Source of the DNA: Azospirillum sp. 412522
GTDB taxonomy: Bacteria > Pseudomonadota > Alphaproteobacteria > Azospirillales > Azospirillaceae
DNA length: 39,702 nucleotides
Direction: 5' to 3'
Assembly: GCF_019805165.1 (NCBI RefSeq)
Contig: NZ_RWIJ01000101.1
Coordinates: forward strand, 243,407-283,108
In this document: in pieces, positions 8,619 through 17,386 of the stretch
Position numbering within the stretch: the first letter of the stretch is position 1
How the letters are laid out: every line of letters starts with the position of its first letter
Made by a program: the position numbers and the translations under genes
The notes under the pieces: generated by a model
The model's input: only the letters and a program-made list of their open reading frames with translations
Databases searched by the model: none
What the model was told of the DNA's origin: nothing

Positions 8619-9905
8619 GTGACCAGCCCTTTGTTGAGCGACAGCGGCGAAATCATCGATCCACCCCGCTACTGCAACGTCGCATTGACGAGCAAGTGCA
8701 ACCTTCGCTGTACGGTATGCGGGACCCAGAAATGGATCGATCATAGCGGTTCCATTCGGCGCTCAATGGACATTTCCATATTCCGCCGAGTCGCAGAAAC
8801 ATTGTTTCCTTTCATGACGCAGGTCGAACTCAACAGCCGGGGCGAGCCCCTTCTGCACCCTCATATCGACGAGGTGTTCGGGATCATCGCCGCTCATGGC
8901 TGCCGTGTCGCTCTGCAGACCAATGCAACCCTGCTGCGTCCATCGACGGTACGGCGGATGGCGGGGTTGCTCGGCACGGTTTCATTGTCGGTCGATGCGG
9001 TCGGCGACCGGTTCGGGATGTTGCGGCGCGGCGGGAACTGGGTCGATGTGGATGCCGGCACCCGCGCCCTGATGGCCGAACGTGATCCCGACCGGCTGAA
9101 GGTGACCCTCTACCCCACCGTCACGCGCCGCTCGCTGGATCAGGTGGAGCCGCTTCTCGACTGGGCGCTGTCGGTCGGGGTGGATGCGGTGATGCTGCAC
9201 CATTACGATCCGCTCCCCGCCATCCTGAATCCGGAGGAGGAGGCCCCCGGCACGGAGGAGGCCGCCGCCCTGCGCGCCCGCGCCCTGGACTGGACGGCCC
9301 GCCATCCCGACGGGCCGACGGTCATGCTCCAGGGCGAGATGCTGTTCGCCAACCCGTCCCGGCATTATTACCCGCCGCCGCCGGCCGGCCGGCCGGACAG
9401 CCCGTCGCCCAGCCATCCGCTTCCGCGCGCGCGCCGCGGCGCTCATCCGCAACGTCTGTGCTGCGCGCCCTTCCAGTATGTCGAGGTCGGGATCGAGGGG
9501 GAGCTGTCGGTCTGCTCGCGCACGCAGAAGACGATCCTCGGGCGAGCCACCTCGGCGGAGGAGTTCGCCGCCGCCTGGACGGGGCCGGCCTACCGGGCGA
9601 TCCGCGCCTCTCTGCTGCGCGGGGACGGCGCGGACGCGCATCGGCCGGCTGTTTTGGGGGAATGCGCCGGCTGCGTCGGCACCTATGTCGGTGAGGAGAC
9701 GCGCGACGGCGATCTGGCCGCCACCGCGCGCGCCCTCGGTTTCGTCGGGGAGAGGAGTGCGGGCGGTGCGCTGATGCTGACCCACCCGAAGATGCCGCTG
9801 CCGCTGCACCTGCCGGCCGGCGGGGCGCCGCTGGTCGCCCGGCAGATGCTGATCGACGCCGTGGACCGCTTCGGTCTGGCGCCGGAGGAGACGGCACGGG
9901 CATGA
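8619..9905 (+). CDS. Radical SAM/SPASM-domain protein
   Basis: 428 residues. The radical SAM [4Fe-4S] motif CNLRCTVC (C-x3-C-x2-C) lies near residues 28-35, after RYCNVALTSK. The C-terminal third is cysteine-rich (LCCAPFQYVEV, ELSVCSR and ECAGCVG), as in SPASM or twitch domains that hold auxiliary iron-sulfur clusters. The GTG at 8619 is the only start upstream of the cluster motif that follows the in-frame TGA at 8607-8609, and no clear Shine-Dalgarno precedes it. It is the first gene of the 13-gene run and overlaps the next gene by 4 bases (ATGA). Such proteins are frequent in polysaccharide and flagellin-glycosylation loci, usually without a known reaction. The substrate cannot be read from the sequence; a sugar or peptide modification is an inference. 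Confidence 0.85.
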   Translation: MTSPLLSDSGEIIDPPRYCNVALTSKCNLRCTVCGTQKWIDHSGSIRRSMDISIFRRVAETLFPFMTQVELNSRGEPLLHPHIDEVFGIIAAHGCRVALQTNATLLRPSTVRRMAGLLGTVSLSVDAVGDRFGMLRRGGNWVDVDAGTRALMAERDPDRLKVTLYPTVTRRSLDQVEPLLDWALSVGVDAVMLHHYDPLPAILNPEEEAPGTEEAAALRARALDWTARHPDGPTVMLQGEMLFANPSRHYYPPPPAGRPDSPSPSHPLPRARRGAHPQRLCCAPFQYVEVGIEGELSVCSRTQKTILGRATSAEEFAAAWTGPAYRAIRASLLRGDGADAHRPAVLGECAGCVGTYVGEETRDGDLAATARALGFVGERSAGGALMLTHPKMPLPLHLPAGGAPLVARQMLIDAVDRFGLAPEETARA

Positions 9906-10147
9906 GCCTCGACCATTTTCCCTACCGCATCCAGCTGCTGTGGTCGTCCTTCGACAATTGCTGGATCGCCGAGGTGCCGGACCTGCTCTATTGCGCCGCC
10001 ACCGGTCCCACCCCGGCGGAAGCCGTGGCGGCGCTGGAAGACGCCATCGTCCGGTACCGCGCGCTTGCCCGCAGCAAGGGCCTGACGCCGCCGCCGCCGT
10101 CCGGCCAGATCGATGCCGACCGCCGGCTCGGGCGGCTGTTCGTATGA
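9902..10147 (+). CDS. Solo HicB-like (UPF0150-type) protein
   Basis: 81 residues. The start YRIQLLWSSFDNCWIAEVPD, followed by a Gly-Pro-Thr-Pro turn and the helix AEAVAALEDAIVRYRALA, is the HicB_like fold of HicB antitoxins: a partly degraded RNase-H-like fold reading Y-x-[VA]-x2-P-D with a helical EA-x2-A-L-x2-A segment. No HicA toxin (a 60-residue dsRBD-like protein) is seen on either side, and there is no C-terminal helix-turn-helix or ribbon-helix-helix domain for DNA binding. It overlaps the radical SAM gene by 4 bases and lies 10 bases before the methyltransferase, so it is translated as part of the operon. It may be a domesticated small regulatory or scaffold protein and not a toxin-antitoxin partner. 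Confidence 0.75.
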   Translation: MSLDHFPYRIQLLWSSFDNCWIAEVPDLLYCAATGPTPAEAVAALEDAIVRYRALARSKGLTPPPPSGQIDADRRLGRLFV

Positions 10148-10157
10148 GGCCTCCCGC

Positions 10158-11411
10158 ATGACGGCGCCTCCTCCTGGCAGGCCGCCGCAGCCCTGGACGC
10201 TGGACTGGACGCCCGATCTGATCGCCCGCCATTGGGATGGGCTGGCCAGGACCCGCGCCTTCGATCTCGGCTTCTCCCGGCTGGCCGGCCGCCACCTGCT
10301 GACCCTGATCGCTCCCGAACTGGACCGGCTGCGGACGGGTGGGGCGGGGAACGGCGGGCGCATCCTCGATTTCGGGGCCGGCAAGGGCGATTTGCTGGCG
10401 CTGCTGGTCGGGGCGGGCCACCGCGCGGCCGGCTACGAACCGAGCGCCGGCCTGCGCGCCGACGCCCCGCGGTCGCTGCTGGATCACCCGCTGTTCCTCG
10501 GCTTCCTGCCCGATGGGGCGAAGGGGGAGCCCGGCGGCGACGGCCCGGGACCGCTGTTCGACCTGATCCTGCTGGTGGAGGTGGTGGAGCATCTGCCGGC
10601 CGGCACGCTGCCCGCCCTGCTGGCGCGCGCCGGCCGCTGGCTGGCGCCGGGCGGCCGGCTGGTCGTGACCACCCCGAACGCCGAGGATCTGGGGCTGCAG
10701 ACGGTCTTCTGCCCGTCCTGCGACGCGCTGTTCCACCGCTGGCAGCATCTGCGCAGTTTGGGGGCGGCAACGCTGCGCCGGATGATGGAGGAGGCCGGCT
10801 TCGCCACCCTGGCCCTGCACGAGGCGGAACTGACCGACCGCATCTTCCTGGAGGACGGCAGGCCCGGCGCACCGCCGCGGACCGCTGCCGATCCCGCCTT
10901 CGCCGCGCTGTTCCGCAGCGGGCTGGATCTGCATCTGGGCGATGCGACGTCGCTGGTCTGGGTCGGCATGCGGCGGGAGGAGGCCCCCCCGGCGGCCGGC
11001 CGCTTCGGCCATCTCAGGCCGCGTGCCCTGGTCCGCGCCACGACCGTTCTGGACATCGAACCCGAGCATCTCGACGGGCTGGCCGTGCTGGCCGATGCCG
11101 CGGCGCTGCCGCCCGGCCGTCCGGTCCACATCTTCGGCACCGGCCGGGGTGGCGACCTGCTGCTGGCCGAGCTGTCCGCCGCCGGCGTGCCGGTCGCCGG
11201 CTTCATCGACGTCGCGGCGGACGGCGACGGGGCCACCCATGCCGGACTGCCGGTCCTCGGCGTCGATCGCTTCATCGCCGCCATGGCGGCCGACAGCCCG
11301 GTGATCCTGTCGAACCGCCATGTCGCGGCCAACGGGCGCCGGCTGCTCGACGCCGGCTTCCGTGCCGTCTACAACGGCCACCCGCTGGTCATGCGGCTGG
11401 CGGCGGACTGA
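10158..11411 (+). CDS. SAM-dependent methyltransferase with C-terminal PglD-like Rossmann domain
   Basis: 417 residues from the ATG at 10158, 10 bases after the HicB-like stop. A longer in-frame start at 10113 would overlap that gene and lose similarity. The class I methyltransferase core has motif I ILDFGAGKGD near residues 69-78, LILLVEVVEHLPAG as the post-I region and a W-L-x-P-G-G-x-L loop. A second domain from about residue 322 begins VHIFGTGRGGDLLL and continues through AGFIDV, GLPVLGVDRF and PVILSNRH. This pattern matches the N-terminal nucleotide/sugar-binding domain of PglD/NeuD acyltransferases. The same tail is on the methyltransferase at 15127-16374. The fusion suggests methylation of a sugar or sugar-linked group. 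The Cys pair in VFCPSCDALFH may bind metal. Confidence 0.8.
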   Translation: MTAPPPGRPPQPWTLDWTPDLIARHWDGLARTRAFDLGFSRLAGRHLLTLIAPELDRLRTGGAGNGGRILDFGAGKGDLLALLVGAGHRAAGYEPSAGLRADAPRSLLDHPLFLGFLPDGAKGEPGGDGPGPLFDLILLVEVVEHLPAGTLPALLARAGRWLAPGGRLVVTTPNAEDLGLQTVFCPSCDALFHRWQHLRSLGAATLRRMMEEAGFATLALHEAELTDRIFLEDGRPGAPPRTAADPAFAALFRSGLDLHLGDATSLVWVGMRREEAPPAAGRFGHLRPRALVRATTVLDIEPEHLDGLAVLADAAALPPGRPVHIFGTGRGGDLLLAELSAAGVPVAGFIDVAADGDGATHAGLPVLGVDRFIAAMAADSPVILSNRHVAANGRRLLDAGFRAVYNGHPLVMRLAAD

Positions 11412-11415
11412 TCCC

Positions 11416-13293
11416 ATGGCCGAAATGCTTTCCGATCGAACCGCGCCCACCCAGCCCGGCAATCTGCCGGACGCCTCCCCCCCCGCCCTCTCCCCCTCCG
11501 TCCTCTGCCGCCGCCTGCTGGACGGCGAGATCGAAGCCGTGGCCTGGGGCCACATGGAGCTGATGGCCGCCTTCCAGTGGCGCCTCCCCCTGCGCTTCAA
11601 ATATGTGGTCGACGCGTCATGGCGGCGCTGGGGCGAGCGGTTCTGCGGCTATACCTTGCGGTCGCCCTCGGTGCTGGCGGAGGAGGACCCGGCGCGGGTG
11701 GTGGTGGTTGCGCTCTACCACGCCACGCCGGTCCTGGCCGACATTGCCGCTTTCGCCACCCGCCACGGCGGCCTCGCCTGCATCCCCTTCGCCAGCCTGG
11801 AGGCGATGGCGGGGACGGCCCTGGAGGAAGCGTCCGGCGGGGCGACGACGGAGAGCGCCGCCCTCCTGGCGTCGCTGGCCGCGAACCCCGGCCCATGGCC
11901 GGAATTGCCGTTGCTGTGGCGCCGGCTGGCCTGTCCCCTGGTTCCCCGGGCGGAGGACGCGCGGCTGGACCTGTTGCGCCATCTGTGCGAGCGCGCCCGC
12001 GCCGCCATCCCTGCGGTTGCCCCCGCTGCCGCTCCGCCGCCCGTGCCGCGCCGGGTCTGCCTGCTGATCGACCATCTCTACACCGGCGGGGCGGAGCGGC
12101 AGATCTGCAACCTCGCGGTCGGGCTGAAGGCGCTGGGCTGGGACCCGGTCCTGCTGTCGATGACGCCGCAGCCGGCGCAGGCGGCCCACTACCGCGCCCT
12201 GCTGGACCGCCGCGGCATCCCCTGCCGGGTCGCCGGGACGCCGGTTCCGCCCTCCTCGCCGGACTTCGTCGCCGCCCTCGCCGGCGCGCTGCCGGCCGAG
12301 GCCCTGGCTGCCCTGTGGCTGCTGCCGCCGGAAGCGGTGGCCAAGACCGCCGCCGTCCTGCTCCATCTGCGGGCGGAGCCGCCGGAACTGCTGGTCGGCT
12401 ATCTCGACTGGGCGAACATGGCCGGCGGCCTGGCGGCGGTGCTGGCCGGGACGCCGCGCGTCCTGCTGTCGGGGCGCAACCTGGCCCCGCCCCATTTCCC
12501 GCATTTCTTCGCCCCCTGGGCGGCGGCGATGCGCGAGGTCTACCGTCTGGTTTTGGGCTTTCCGGGCGTGACGCTGTCCAACAACTCGGCGGCCGGGGCC
12601 GCGTCCTACGCGGCATGGCTCGGCCTCGATCCGGCCGGAGTGGCGGTGGTGCCCAACGGCTTGACCGAGGAGTTCGCCTCGCTTCCCCCTCCGCGCACGC
12701 CCCGCAACCCGGCGCGGGGCAAGGAGACTCCGGGACCGCTGGTGCTGGGGGTGTTCAGGCTGGCGCCGGAAAAGCGCCCCTTCCTGTTCCTCGACATCCT
12801 CGACCGGCTGCAGCGCGAGCGGCCGGAGCTGCGCGCGGTGGTCTGCGGCGGCGGGCCGCTGGAGGGCGCCGTACGCGCCGCCATCCGCGACCGCGGCCTG
12901 GACGGGCACGTCATGCTGATGGGGGCCGTCACCGACATCGCCGCCATGATGCGGAAGGCGACCATCCTGCTGCATGTCGCCGAACATGAGGGAATGCCGA
13001 ACGTCCTGCTGGAGGCCCAGGCCGCCGGCCTGCCGATGGTCTGCACCGATGCCGGCGGCGCCGCGGAGGTGGTGAGCGAGTCCCAGCGCCCCTTCCTGCA
13101 TGCGGTGGACGATGTGGAGGGGATCGCCGCCTCCTGCCGCCGGCTGCTGGACGATCCGGCCCTGCGGCTGGAGGTCGGGCGGGCGGCCCGGCGGGCGGTG
13201 CGCCGCAGCTTCTCCATCCGCCGGCTGGCCGGGCGCACCCTGCGCGCCGCCGGCCTGCGCTCCGCTCCTCTGCACCCATCGTCGGCGGAGTGA
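11416..13293 (+). CDS. Glycosyltransferase family 4 with N-terminal accessory domain
   Basis: 625 residues from the ATG at 11416, 4 bases after the previous stop. The GT4 core starts near residue 210 with VCLLIDHLYTGGAERQICNL, the usual GT-B N-terminal glycine loop. The C-terminal nucleotide-sugar-binding part has GVFRLAPEKRP, VVCGGGPLEG, LMGAVTDI and HEGMPNVLLEAQAAGLP (about residue 524). Residues 20-110 form an extra domain (EAVAWGHMELMAAF, KYVVDASW, VVVVALYHATP) whose layout resembles the PglD-like tails of the two nearby methyltransferases. It likely transfers a hexose-type sugar from a nucleotide donor at the cytoplasmic face. The acceptor is unknown. Confidence 0.85.
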   Translation: MAEMLSDRTAPTQPGNLPDASPPALSPSVLCRRLLDGEIEAVAWGHMELMAAFQWRLPLRFKYVVDASWRRWGERFCGYTLRSPSVLAEEDPARVVVVALYHATPVLADIAAFATRHGGLACIPFASLEAMAGTALEEASGGATTESAALLASLAANPGPWPELPLLWRRLACPLVPRAEDARLDLLRHLCERARAAIPAVAPAAAPPPVPRRVCLLIDHLYTGGAERQICNLAVGLKALGWDPVLLSMTPQPAQAAHYRALLDRRGIPCRVAGTPVPPSSPDFVAALAGALPAEALAALWLLPPEAVAKTAAVLLHLRAEPPELLVGYLDWANMAGGLAAVLAGTPRVLLSGRNLAPPHFPHFFAPWAAAMREVYRLVLGFPGVTLSNNSAAGAASYAAWLGLDPAGVAVVPNGLTEEFASLPPPRTPRNPARGKETPGPLVLGVFRLAPEKRPFLFLDILDRLQRERPELRAVVCGGGPLEGAVRAAIRDRGLDGHVMLMGAVTDIAAMMRKATILLHVAEHEGMPNVLLEAQAAGLPMVCTDAGGAAEVVSESQRPFLHAVDDVEGIAASCRRLLDDPALRLEVGRAARRAVRRSFSIRRLAGRTLRAAGLRSAPLHPSSAE

Positions 13294-13300
13294 GGCGGAG

Positions 13301-15130
13301 ATGTGCGCGATCGCCGGCATCATCGACCGTGGCGGGCGGCTGGGACCGGAGCGGCTGCGCGCCCTGGCCACCGCCATGGCGCGGGCGCAGGCGCATCGCG
13401 GCCCCGACCATGAAGGGGTGTGGCTGTCGTCCGACGGGGTTTGCGCCCTGTCGCACCGGCGCCTGTCGGTGATCGACCCCTCGCCCGCCGCCAACCAGCC
13501 GATGGAAGCGGGAGCTGACGGGCCGGTCCTGACCTACAACGGGGAGCTCTACAACCACGCCGAACTGGCCCGCGCCCTCGCGGCGGAAGGAGCGGGGCCG
13601 CGGGGCCGCGGCGACAGCGCGGTGCTGCTGGCCGGTCTGGCGCGGCACGGCGCCGCCTTCCTCGACCGCATCGACGGCATGTACGCCTTTGCCCTCTACG
13701 ACCCGGCGCGGCGCGAACTGCTGCTGGCGCGCGACCCGTTCGGGCAGAAGCCGCTCTACTGCCTGGACCGGCCCGACCTGTTCGCCTTCGCCTCCGAACT
13801 CGACGCGCTGACCCTGCTGCCGGGCTTCGATCCGACGGTGGACGCCGACCGGCTGTTCGCCTACCTGTCGCTGCAATATGTCCCGGCCCCCTGGAGCATC
13901 TACCGCGCGGCCGAGAAGCTGCCGCCGGGAACCGCCCTGCGGGTGGGGGCGGACGGCCGGCGCGAGGGCATCCGCCATTTCTCCTTCCGCAGCTCCGCCG
14001 ACGCGGTGTCGGGGCGGAGCACCGCCGATCTCGCCGACGAGCTGGACGACATCCTGCGCCGGACGGTGGCGCGGATGCTGGTCGGCGACGTGCCGGTCGG
14101 CGCCTTCCTGTCGGGCGGGGTCGATTCCGCCACCGTGCTCGCCATCCTGCGGCGGGCGCTGGGCCGGGATGTCGACAGCTTCTCGCTGGGCTTCGCCGAT
14201 GTGGCGGGGGAGCAGGCGTCGGAACATGCCGAGGCGCGGGCCATCGCCGCCCATCTCGGCGCCCGGCCGGGGGAGCGCCATCACGAGCGCATCCTTCCGC
14301 CCGACGCCGCCGGGCTGGCGCCACGGATCGGCGCGATGCTGGACGAGCCGAACGGCGACACCTCCTGCCTGCCGACCTGGGTCCTGTCGGGCTTCGCCCG
14401 CGACCGCGTGACGGTGGCGTTGTCGGGCGACGGCGGGGACGAGATGTTCGGCGGCTACGGCCGCTACGCCGACTGCCTGGAGGAGATCGCCCGCCGCGAC
14501 GGCGAAGCGGGCTGGAGCCGGGGCGGCGCCTATTACTCGGGCCGCATCCTGGTCTTCGGCGATCCGTCGCTGACCGAGCTCGGCGGCGCCATTCCGCCCG
14601 CCGCCGCCGCCCGGCTGGCCGGGCTCCGCCGCGCCATCGACGGCGACCGCCGGCCGCCGCTGAACGTCATGCGCGACACCGACGCCGCCAACTACCTGCC
14701 GGGCGCCGTTCTGGCCAAAATGGACCGCATGTCGATGCGCCATGCGCTGGAGGTGCGCGCGCCGCTTCTGGGCCGCGAGGTGGCGGCCTTCGCCGCCTCC
14801 CTCGCCGCGGCCGACTGTTTCGACGCCGGCACCGGCCGCGGCAAGACGGTGCTGCGGGCGGTGGGGGCGCGCTATCTGCCGGCCGGCTGGCTGGAGCGGC
14901 CCAAGCGCGGTTTCGGCCTGCCCGGCTGGGGCTGGGCGGCCGAAGGGCTGCTCGGACTTGCCGACGGACTGCTGGACGGCCCCGACTGCCGCCTCGCCCA
15001 CTGGATCCCGGCCGAGCGGCTGGCCGCCTTCCGCCTGGGCCAGCGGCGGGATCCCAACACCTACCGCCTGTGGAGCCTGATCGTGCTGGAAAGCTGGCTG
15101 CGCACCCATCCCGCGGAGCCCTGCCGATGA
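13301..15130 (+). CDS. Asparagine synthase-like glutamine amidotransferase (AsnB/WbpS type)
   Basis: 609 residues, typical for the family. The ATG at 13301 is chosen because it gives MCAIAGIIDRGG, placing the catalytic cysteine at position 2 as in class II (Ntn) glutamine amidotransferases. The glutaminase domain shows HRGPDHEGVW and LTYNGELYNHAEL. The synthetase domain has the PP-loop ATP motif LSGGVDSA (271-276 for SGGVDS) and SGDGGDEMFGGYGRY. The enzyme takes ammonia from glutamine and uses ATP to amidate a carboxylate. In O-antigen, capsule and glycosylation loci such enzymes amidate uronic-acid-type sugars, and the neighbours point to that over free aspartate. The next gene overlaps by 4 bases (ATGA). 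Confidence 0.88.
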   Translation: MCAIAGIIDRGGRLGPERLRALATAMARAQAHRGPDHEGVWLSSDGVCALSHRRLSVIDPSPAANQPMEAGADGPVLTYNGELYNHAELARALAAEGAGPRGRGDSAVLLAGLARHGAAFLDRIDGMYAFALYDPARRELLLARDPFGQKPLYCLDRPDLFAFASELDALTLLPGFDPTVDADRLFAYLSLQYVPAPWSIYRAAEKLPPGTALRVGADGRREGIRHFSFRSSADAVSGRSTADLADELDDILRRTVARMLVGDVPVGAFLSGGVDSATVLAILRRALGRDVDSFSLGFADVAGEQASEHAEARAIAAHLGARPGERHHERILPPDAAGLAPRIGAMLDEPNGDTSCLPTWVLSGFARDRVTVALSGDGGDEMFGGYGRYADCLEEIARRDGEAGWSRGGAYYSGRILVFGDPSLTELGGAIPPAAAARLAGLRRAIDGDRRPPLNVMRDTDAANYLPGAVLAKMDRMSMRHALEVRAPLLGREVAAFAASLAAADCFDAGTGRGKTVLRAVGARYLPAGWLERPKRGFGLPGWGWAAEGLLGLADGLLDGPDCRLAHWIPAERLAAFRLGQRRDPNTYRLWSLIVLESWLRTHPAEPCR

Positions 15131-16374
15131 CGCGACCCGACGATCCGAAGCCCGAAGAGCCGGCGGCGCTCCGCTACGGCTTCGGCGCCAACTGGCAACG
15201 CTATCTGGCGCGCTGCTTCTCGCCCGAACGGCTGGAGATCGCCCGCGACCACATGCTGCGCTTCCTGCGCCGGCGCGATCTGGCGGGCTTGTCCTTCATC
15301 GACATCGGTTGCGGCAGCGGGCTGCATTCGGCGGCGGCGCGGATGGCCGGGGCGGGGCCGTTGCTGTCCTTCGACTACGACCCGGACTCGGTCGCGGCGA
15401 CAGGGCGGGTGCGCGACGCGGTGACCGGAGGCGGGGCCGGTGCCAGTGCCGATGGCTGGGACATCCGCCGGGGCTCGATCCTCGACGCCGGCTTCTGTGC
15501 CGGGCTCGGCCGCTTCGACATCGTCTATGCCTGGGGGGTTCTGCACCACACCGGCGACCAGTGGACGGCGCTGCGCAACGCCGCGTCGCTGGTGGCCGGC
15601 GGCGGGCTGCTCTATGTCGCGCTCTATGCGGAGGAGGCGCATCTCGACCCGCCGCCGGCCTACTGGCTGGAGGTCAAGCGCCGCTACAACCGGGCCGGGC
15701 CGCTGGGCCGGGCGGTGATGGAGGCGGGCTATGTCTGGACCCACATGCTGGGGCGGCGTCCGGCCAACCTGCTGAAACTGCCGGGGATGGCGCGCGACTA
15801 CCGGCGCAGCCGCGGGATGGATCTGCACACCGACGTGCGCGACTGGCTGGGCGGCTGGCCGATGGAGTTCTCCTCGATCCCCGCCGTGGTCCGCTTCGCG
15901 GCGGCGGAGCTCGGCCTCGACCTCGTCGGGCTGGCGAGCGGAGAGGCCAACGCCGAGTACCTGTTCACCCCCCGCGCCGCACCGGCCCCCGGCTATCCGC
16001 CCCTTCCCTTCCGCGATCCCCATCCGGTGATGGTGCGGCTCGACGATCCGGCGGCCCTGCGGGGCTGGCCGCCCGTCCACATCTTCGGCACGGCGGCCGG
16101 CGCCGCGGTTCTGCTGCGCGCCTTCGACGAAGCCGGCATCGCGGTGGCGGGCTTCGTCGACCCGACGGAGGGTGCAGGGGAATCGATGCTGCACGGCCGC
16201 CCGGTGCTGCCCTTCGGCCGCTTCGCCGCGCAGGCCGCGCGGGATGCTCCGGTGGTCCTGTCCAACCGCTTCGTCTTCGAGAACGGCCGCCGTCTGGTCG
16301 AGGCTGGATTCACCCGTGTGTTCGATGCCCATGCCCTGGTCCGCCGTCTGGCGGCGGTCCGGCGATCCGTGTAG
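15127..16374 (+). CDS. SAM-dependent methyltransferase with C-terminal PglD-like Rossmann domain (second copy of the fusion)
   Basis: 415 residues; the ATG at 15127 overlaps the amidotransferase stop. The methyltransferase core has FIDIGCGSGLHSAAARM near residue 57, FDYDPDSV as motif II and FDIVYAWGVLHHTGD as the catalytic/post-II motif, typical of Methyltransf_11/25 proteins. From about residue 316 a second domain starts VHIFGTAAGAAVLL and continues AGFVDPTEGA, GRPVLPFGRF and VVLSNRFVFENGRRLVEAGF. This is clearly homologous to the tail at 11124-11411 although the methyltransferase halves differ. The conserved tail suggests that both enzymes recognise a common sugar or sugar-nucleotide feature. 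The substrate is unknown. Confidence 0.82.
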   Translation: MTRPDDPKPEEPAALRYGFGANWQRYLARCFSPERLEIARDHMLRFLRRRDLAGLSFIDIGCGSGLHSAAARMAGAGPLLSFDYDPDSVAATGRVRDAVTGGGAGASADGWDIRRGSILDAGFCAGLGRFDIVYAWGVLHHTGDQWTALRNAASLVAGGGLLYVALYAEEAHLDPPPAYWLEVKRRYNRAGPLGRAVMEAGYVWTHMLGRRPANLLKLPGMARDYRRSRGMDLHTDVRDWLGGWPMEFSSIPAVVRFAAAELGLDLVGLASGEANAEYLFTPRAAPAPGYPPLPFRDPHPVMVRLDDPAALRGWPPVHIFGTAAGAAVLLRAFDEAGIAVAGFVDPTEGAGESMLHGRPVLPFGRFAAQAARDAPVVLSNRFVFENGRRLVEAGFTRVFDAHALVRRLAAVRRSV

Positions 16375-16383
16375 AGATGCGTC

Positions 16384-16632
16384 ATGGCGATGACCCTGAA
16401 CGACCTGATCGAAACCTTCCGCAGCGCCCTGTCCCTGCCGGAGACGGTGGACGTGCCGGCGCTGCGCTACCGCGCCGTGCCACAATGGAACTCGCTCGGC
16501 CACATGCAGTTGGTGGCGGCGCTGGAAAGCCGGTTCGACGTGATCCTGGAAACCGATGACATCCTGGACCTCGGCTCCTTCGACAAGGCGGTCGAGATCC
16601 TGGCGAAGAACCATGTCGCTCTCGAGGCTTGA
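16384..16632 (+). CDS. Acyl carrier protein
   Basis: 82 residues. The phosphopantetheine site is Ser37 in WNSLGHMQLVAALE; most carriers have DSL and this one has NSL, a tolerated variant. The following ESRFDVILETDDILDLGSF and a final helix complete the four-helix fold. It is not the housekeeping AcpP, given its low similarity around the site and its location. It likely carries the acyl group activated by the AMP-ligase at 18042-19574 and modified by the reductase next door. It starts 9 bases after the methyltransferase and overlaps the reductase by 20 bases. Confidence 0.88.
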   Translation: MAMTLNDLIETFRSALSLPETVDVPALRYRAVPQWNSLGHMQLVAALESRFDVILETDDILDLGSFDKAVEILAKNHVALEA

Positions 16633-17368
16633 CGGGCGGACGGCCCTGGTCACCGGCTCGTCCCGCGGGATCGGCCGGGCGACCGCCGAATGCCTGGCCG
16701 CCCATGGCGCCGACGTGGTGCTGAACGGGCTCGGCCCGGCGGAGGAGCTGGACGGGCTGGCCGCCGCCATCGCGCGGCGCCACGGGGTGCGCTGCATCGC
16801 CGTGCCCGCCGACATGGCCTCGCCCGAGGCGGTGGGCGGGCTGCTGAAGGCCGCCTACCGCGCCATGGGCCGGCTCGACGTGCTGGTGTGCAACGCCGGC
16901 ATCCTGGGCGACGGCCGGCTCGGCATGCTGCCGGCGGCGGAGGTGGACCGGGTCCTGGCGGTCAACGTCGCCGGCACGCTGCACGCCATCCAGACCGGCG
17001 CGCGGCTGATGCAGCGCGGCGGCGGCGGTTCCATCGTCACGCTCGCCTCGATCGTCGGACGGCGGGGCAATGCCGGGCAGGCGCTCTATGCCGCGTCCAA
17101 GGCGGCGCTGATCGGGCTGACCCTGTCGGCGGCGAAGGAGCTGGGACCGCTCGGCATCAGGGTCAACGCGGTGGCGCCCGGCTTCATCGACACCGACATG
17201 ACCGCCCATCTCGACGCCGGGCTGCGGGAGCGGTGGCTGCGGGACATCGCGCTCGGCCGCTTCGGCTCGGCCGAGGACGTTGCCCGCACCGTGCTGTTCC
17301 TGGCCGGCGACCTGTCCGCCTACGTCACCGGGCAGGTGCTGGGCGTCGACGGCGGCATGGCAATGTGA
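16613..17368 (+). CDS. FabG-like short-chain dehydrogenase/reductase (3-oxoacyl-ACP reductase type)
   Basis: 251 residues from the ATG at 16613 (MSLSRLDGRTALVTG). NAD(P)-binding TGSSRGIGR lies at about residues 13-21, with CNAGILGD as the NAG motif. The catalytic set is Ser in LASIVGRRG, Tyr159 and Lys163 in LYAASKAALIG. The C-terminal VTGQVLGVDGGM is characteristic of FabG and its close relatives. Adjacency to and overlap with an acyl carrier protein supports a 3-oxoacyl- to 3-hydroxyacyl-ACP reduction, giving a hydroxyacyl decoration. A sugar-modifying SDR is the alternative. Confidence 0.85.
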   Translation: MSLSRLDGRTALVTGSSRGIGRATAECLAAHGADVVLNGLGPAEELDGLAAAIARRHGVRCIAVPADMASPEAVGGLLKAAYRAMGRLDVLVCNAGILGDGRLGMLPAAEVDRVLAVNVAGTLHAIQTGARLMQRGGGGSIVTLASIVGRRGNAGQALYAASKAALIGLTLSAAKELGPLGIRVNAVAPGFIDTDMTAHLDAGLRERWLRDIALGRFGSAEDVARTVLFLAGDLSAYVTGQVLGVDGGMAM

Positions 17369-17386
17369 GGACGGAAGAGACGCGCC

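Noticed and set aside
9902..10147. A HicAB toxin-antitoxin pair
   Set aside because: No HicA-like ORF occurs on either strand next to the HicB-like gene.
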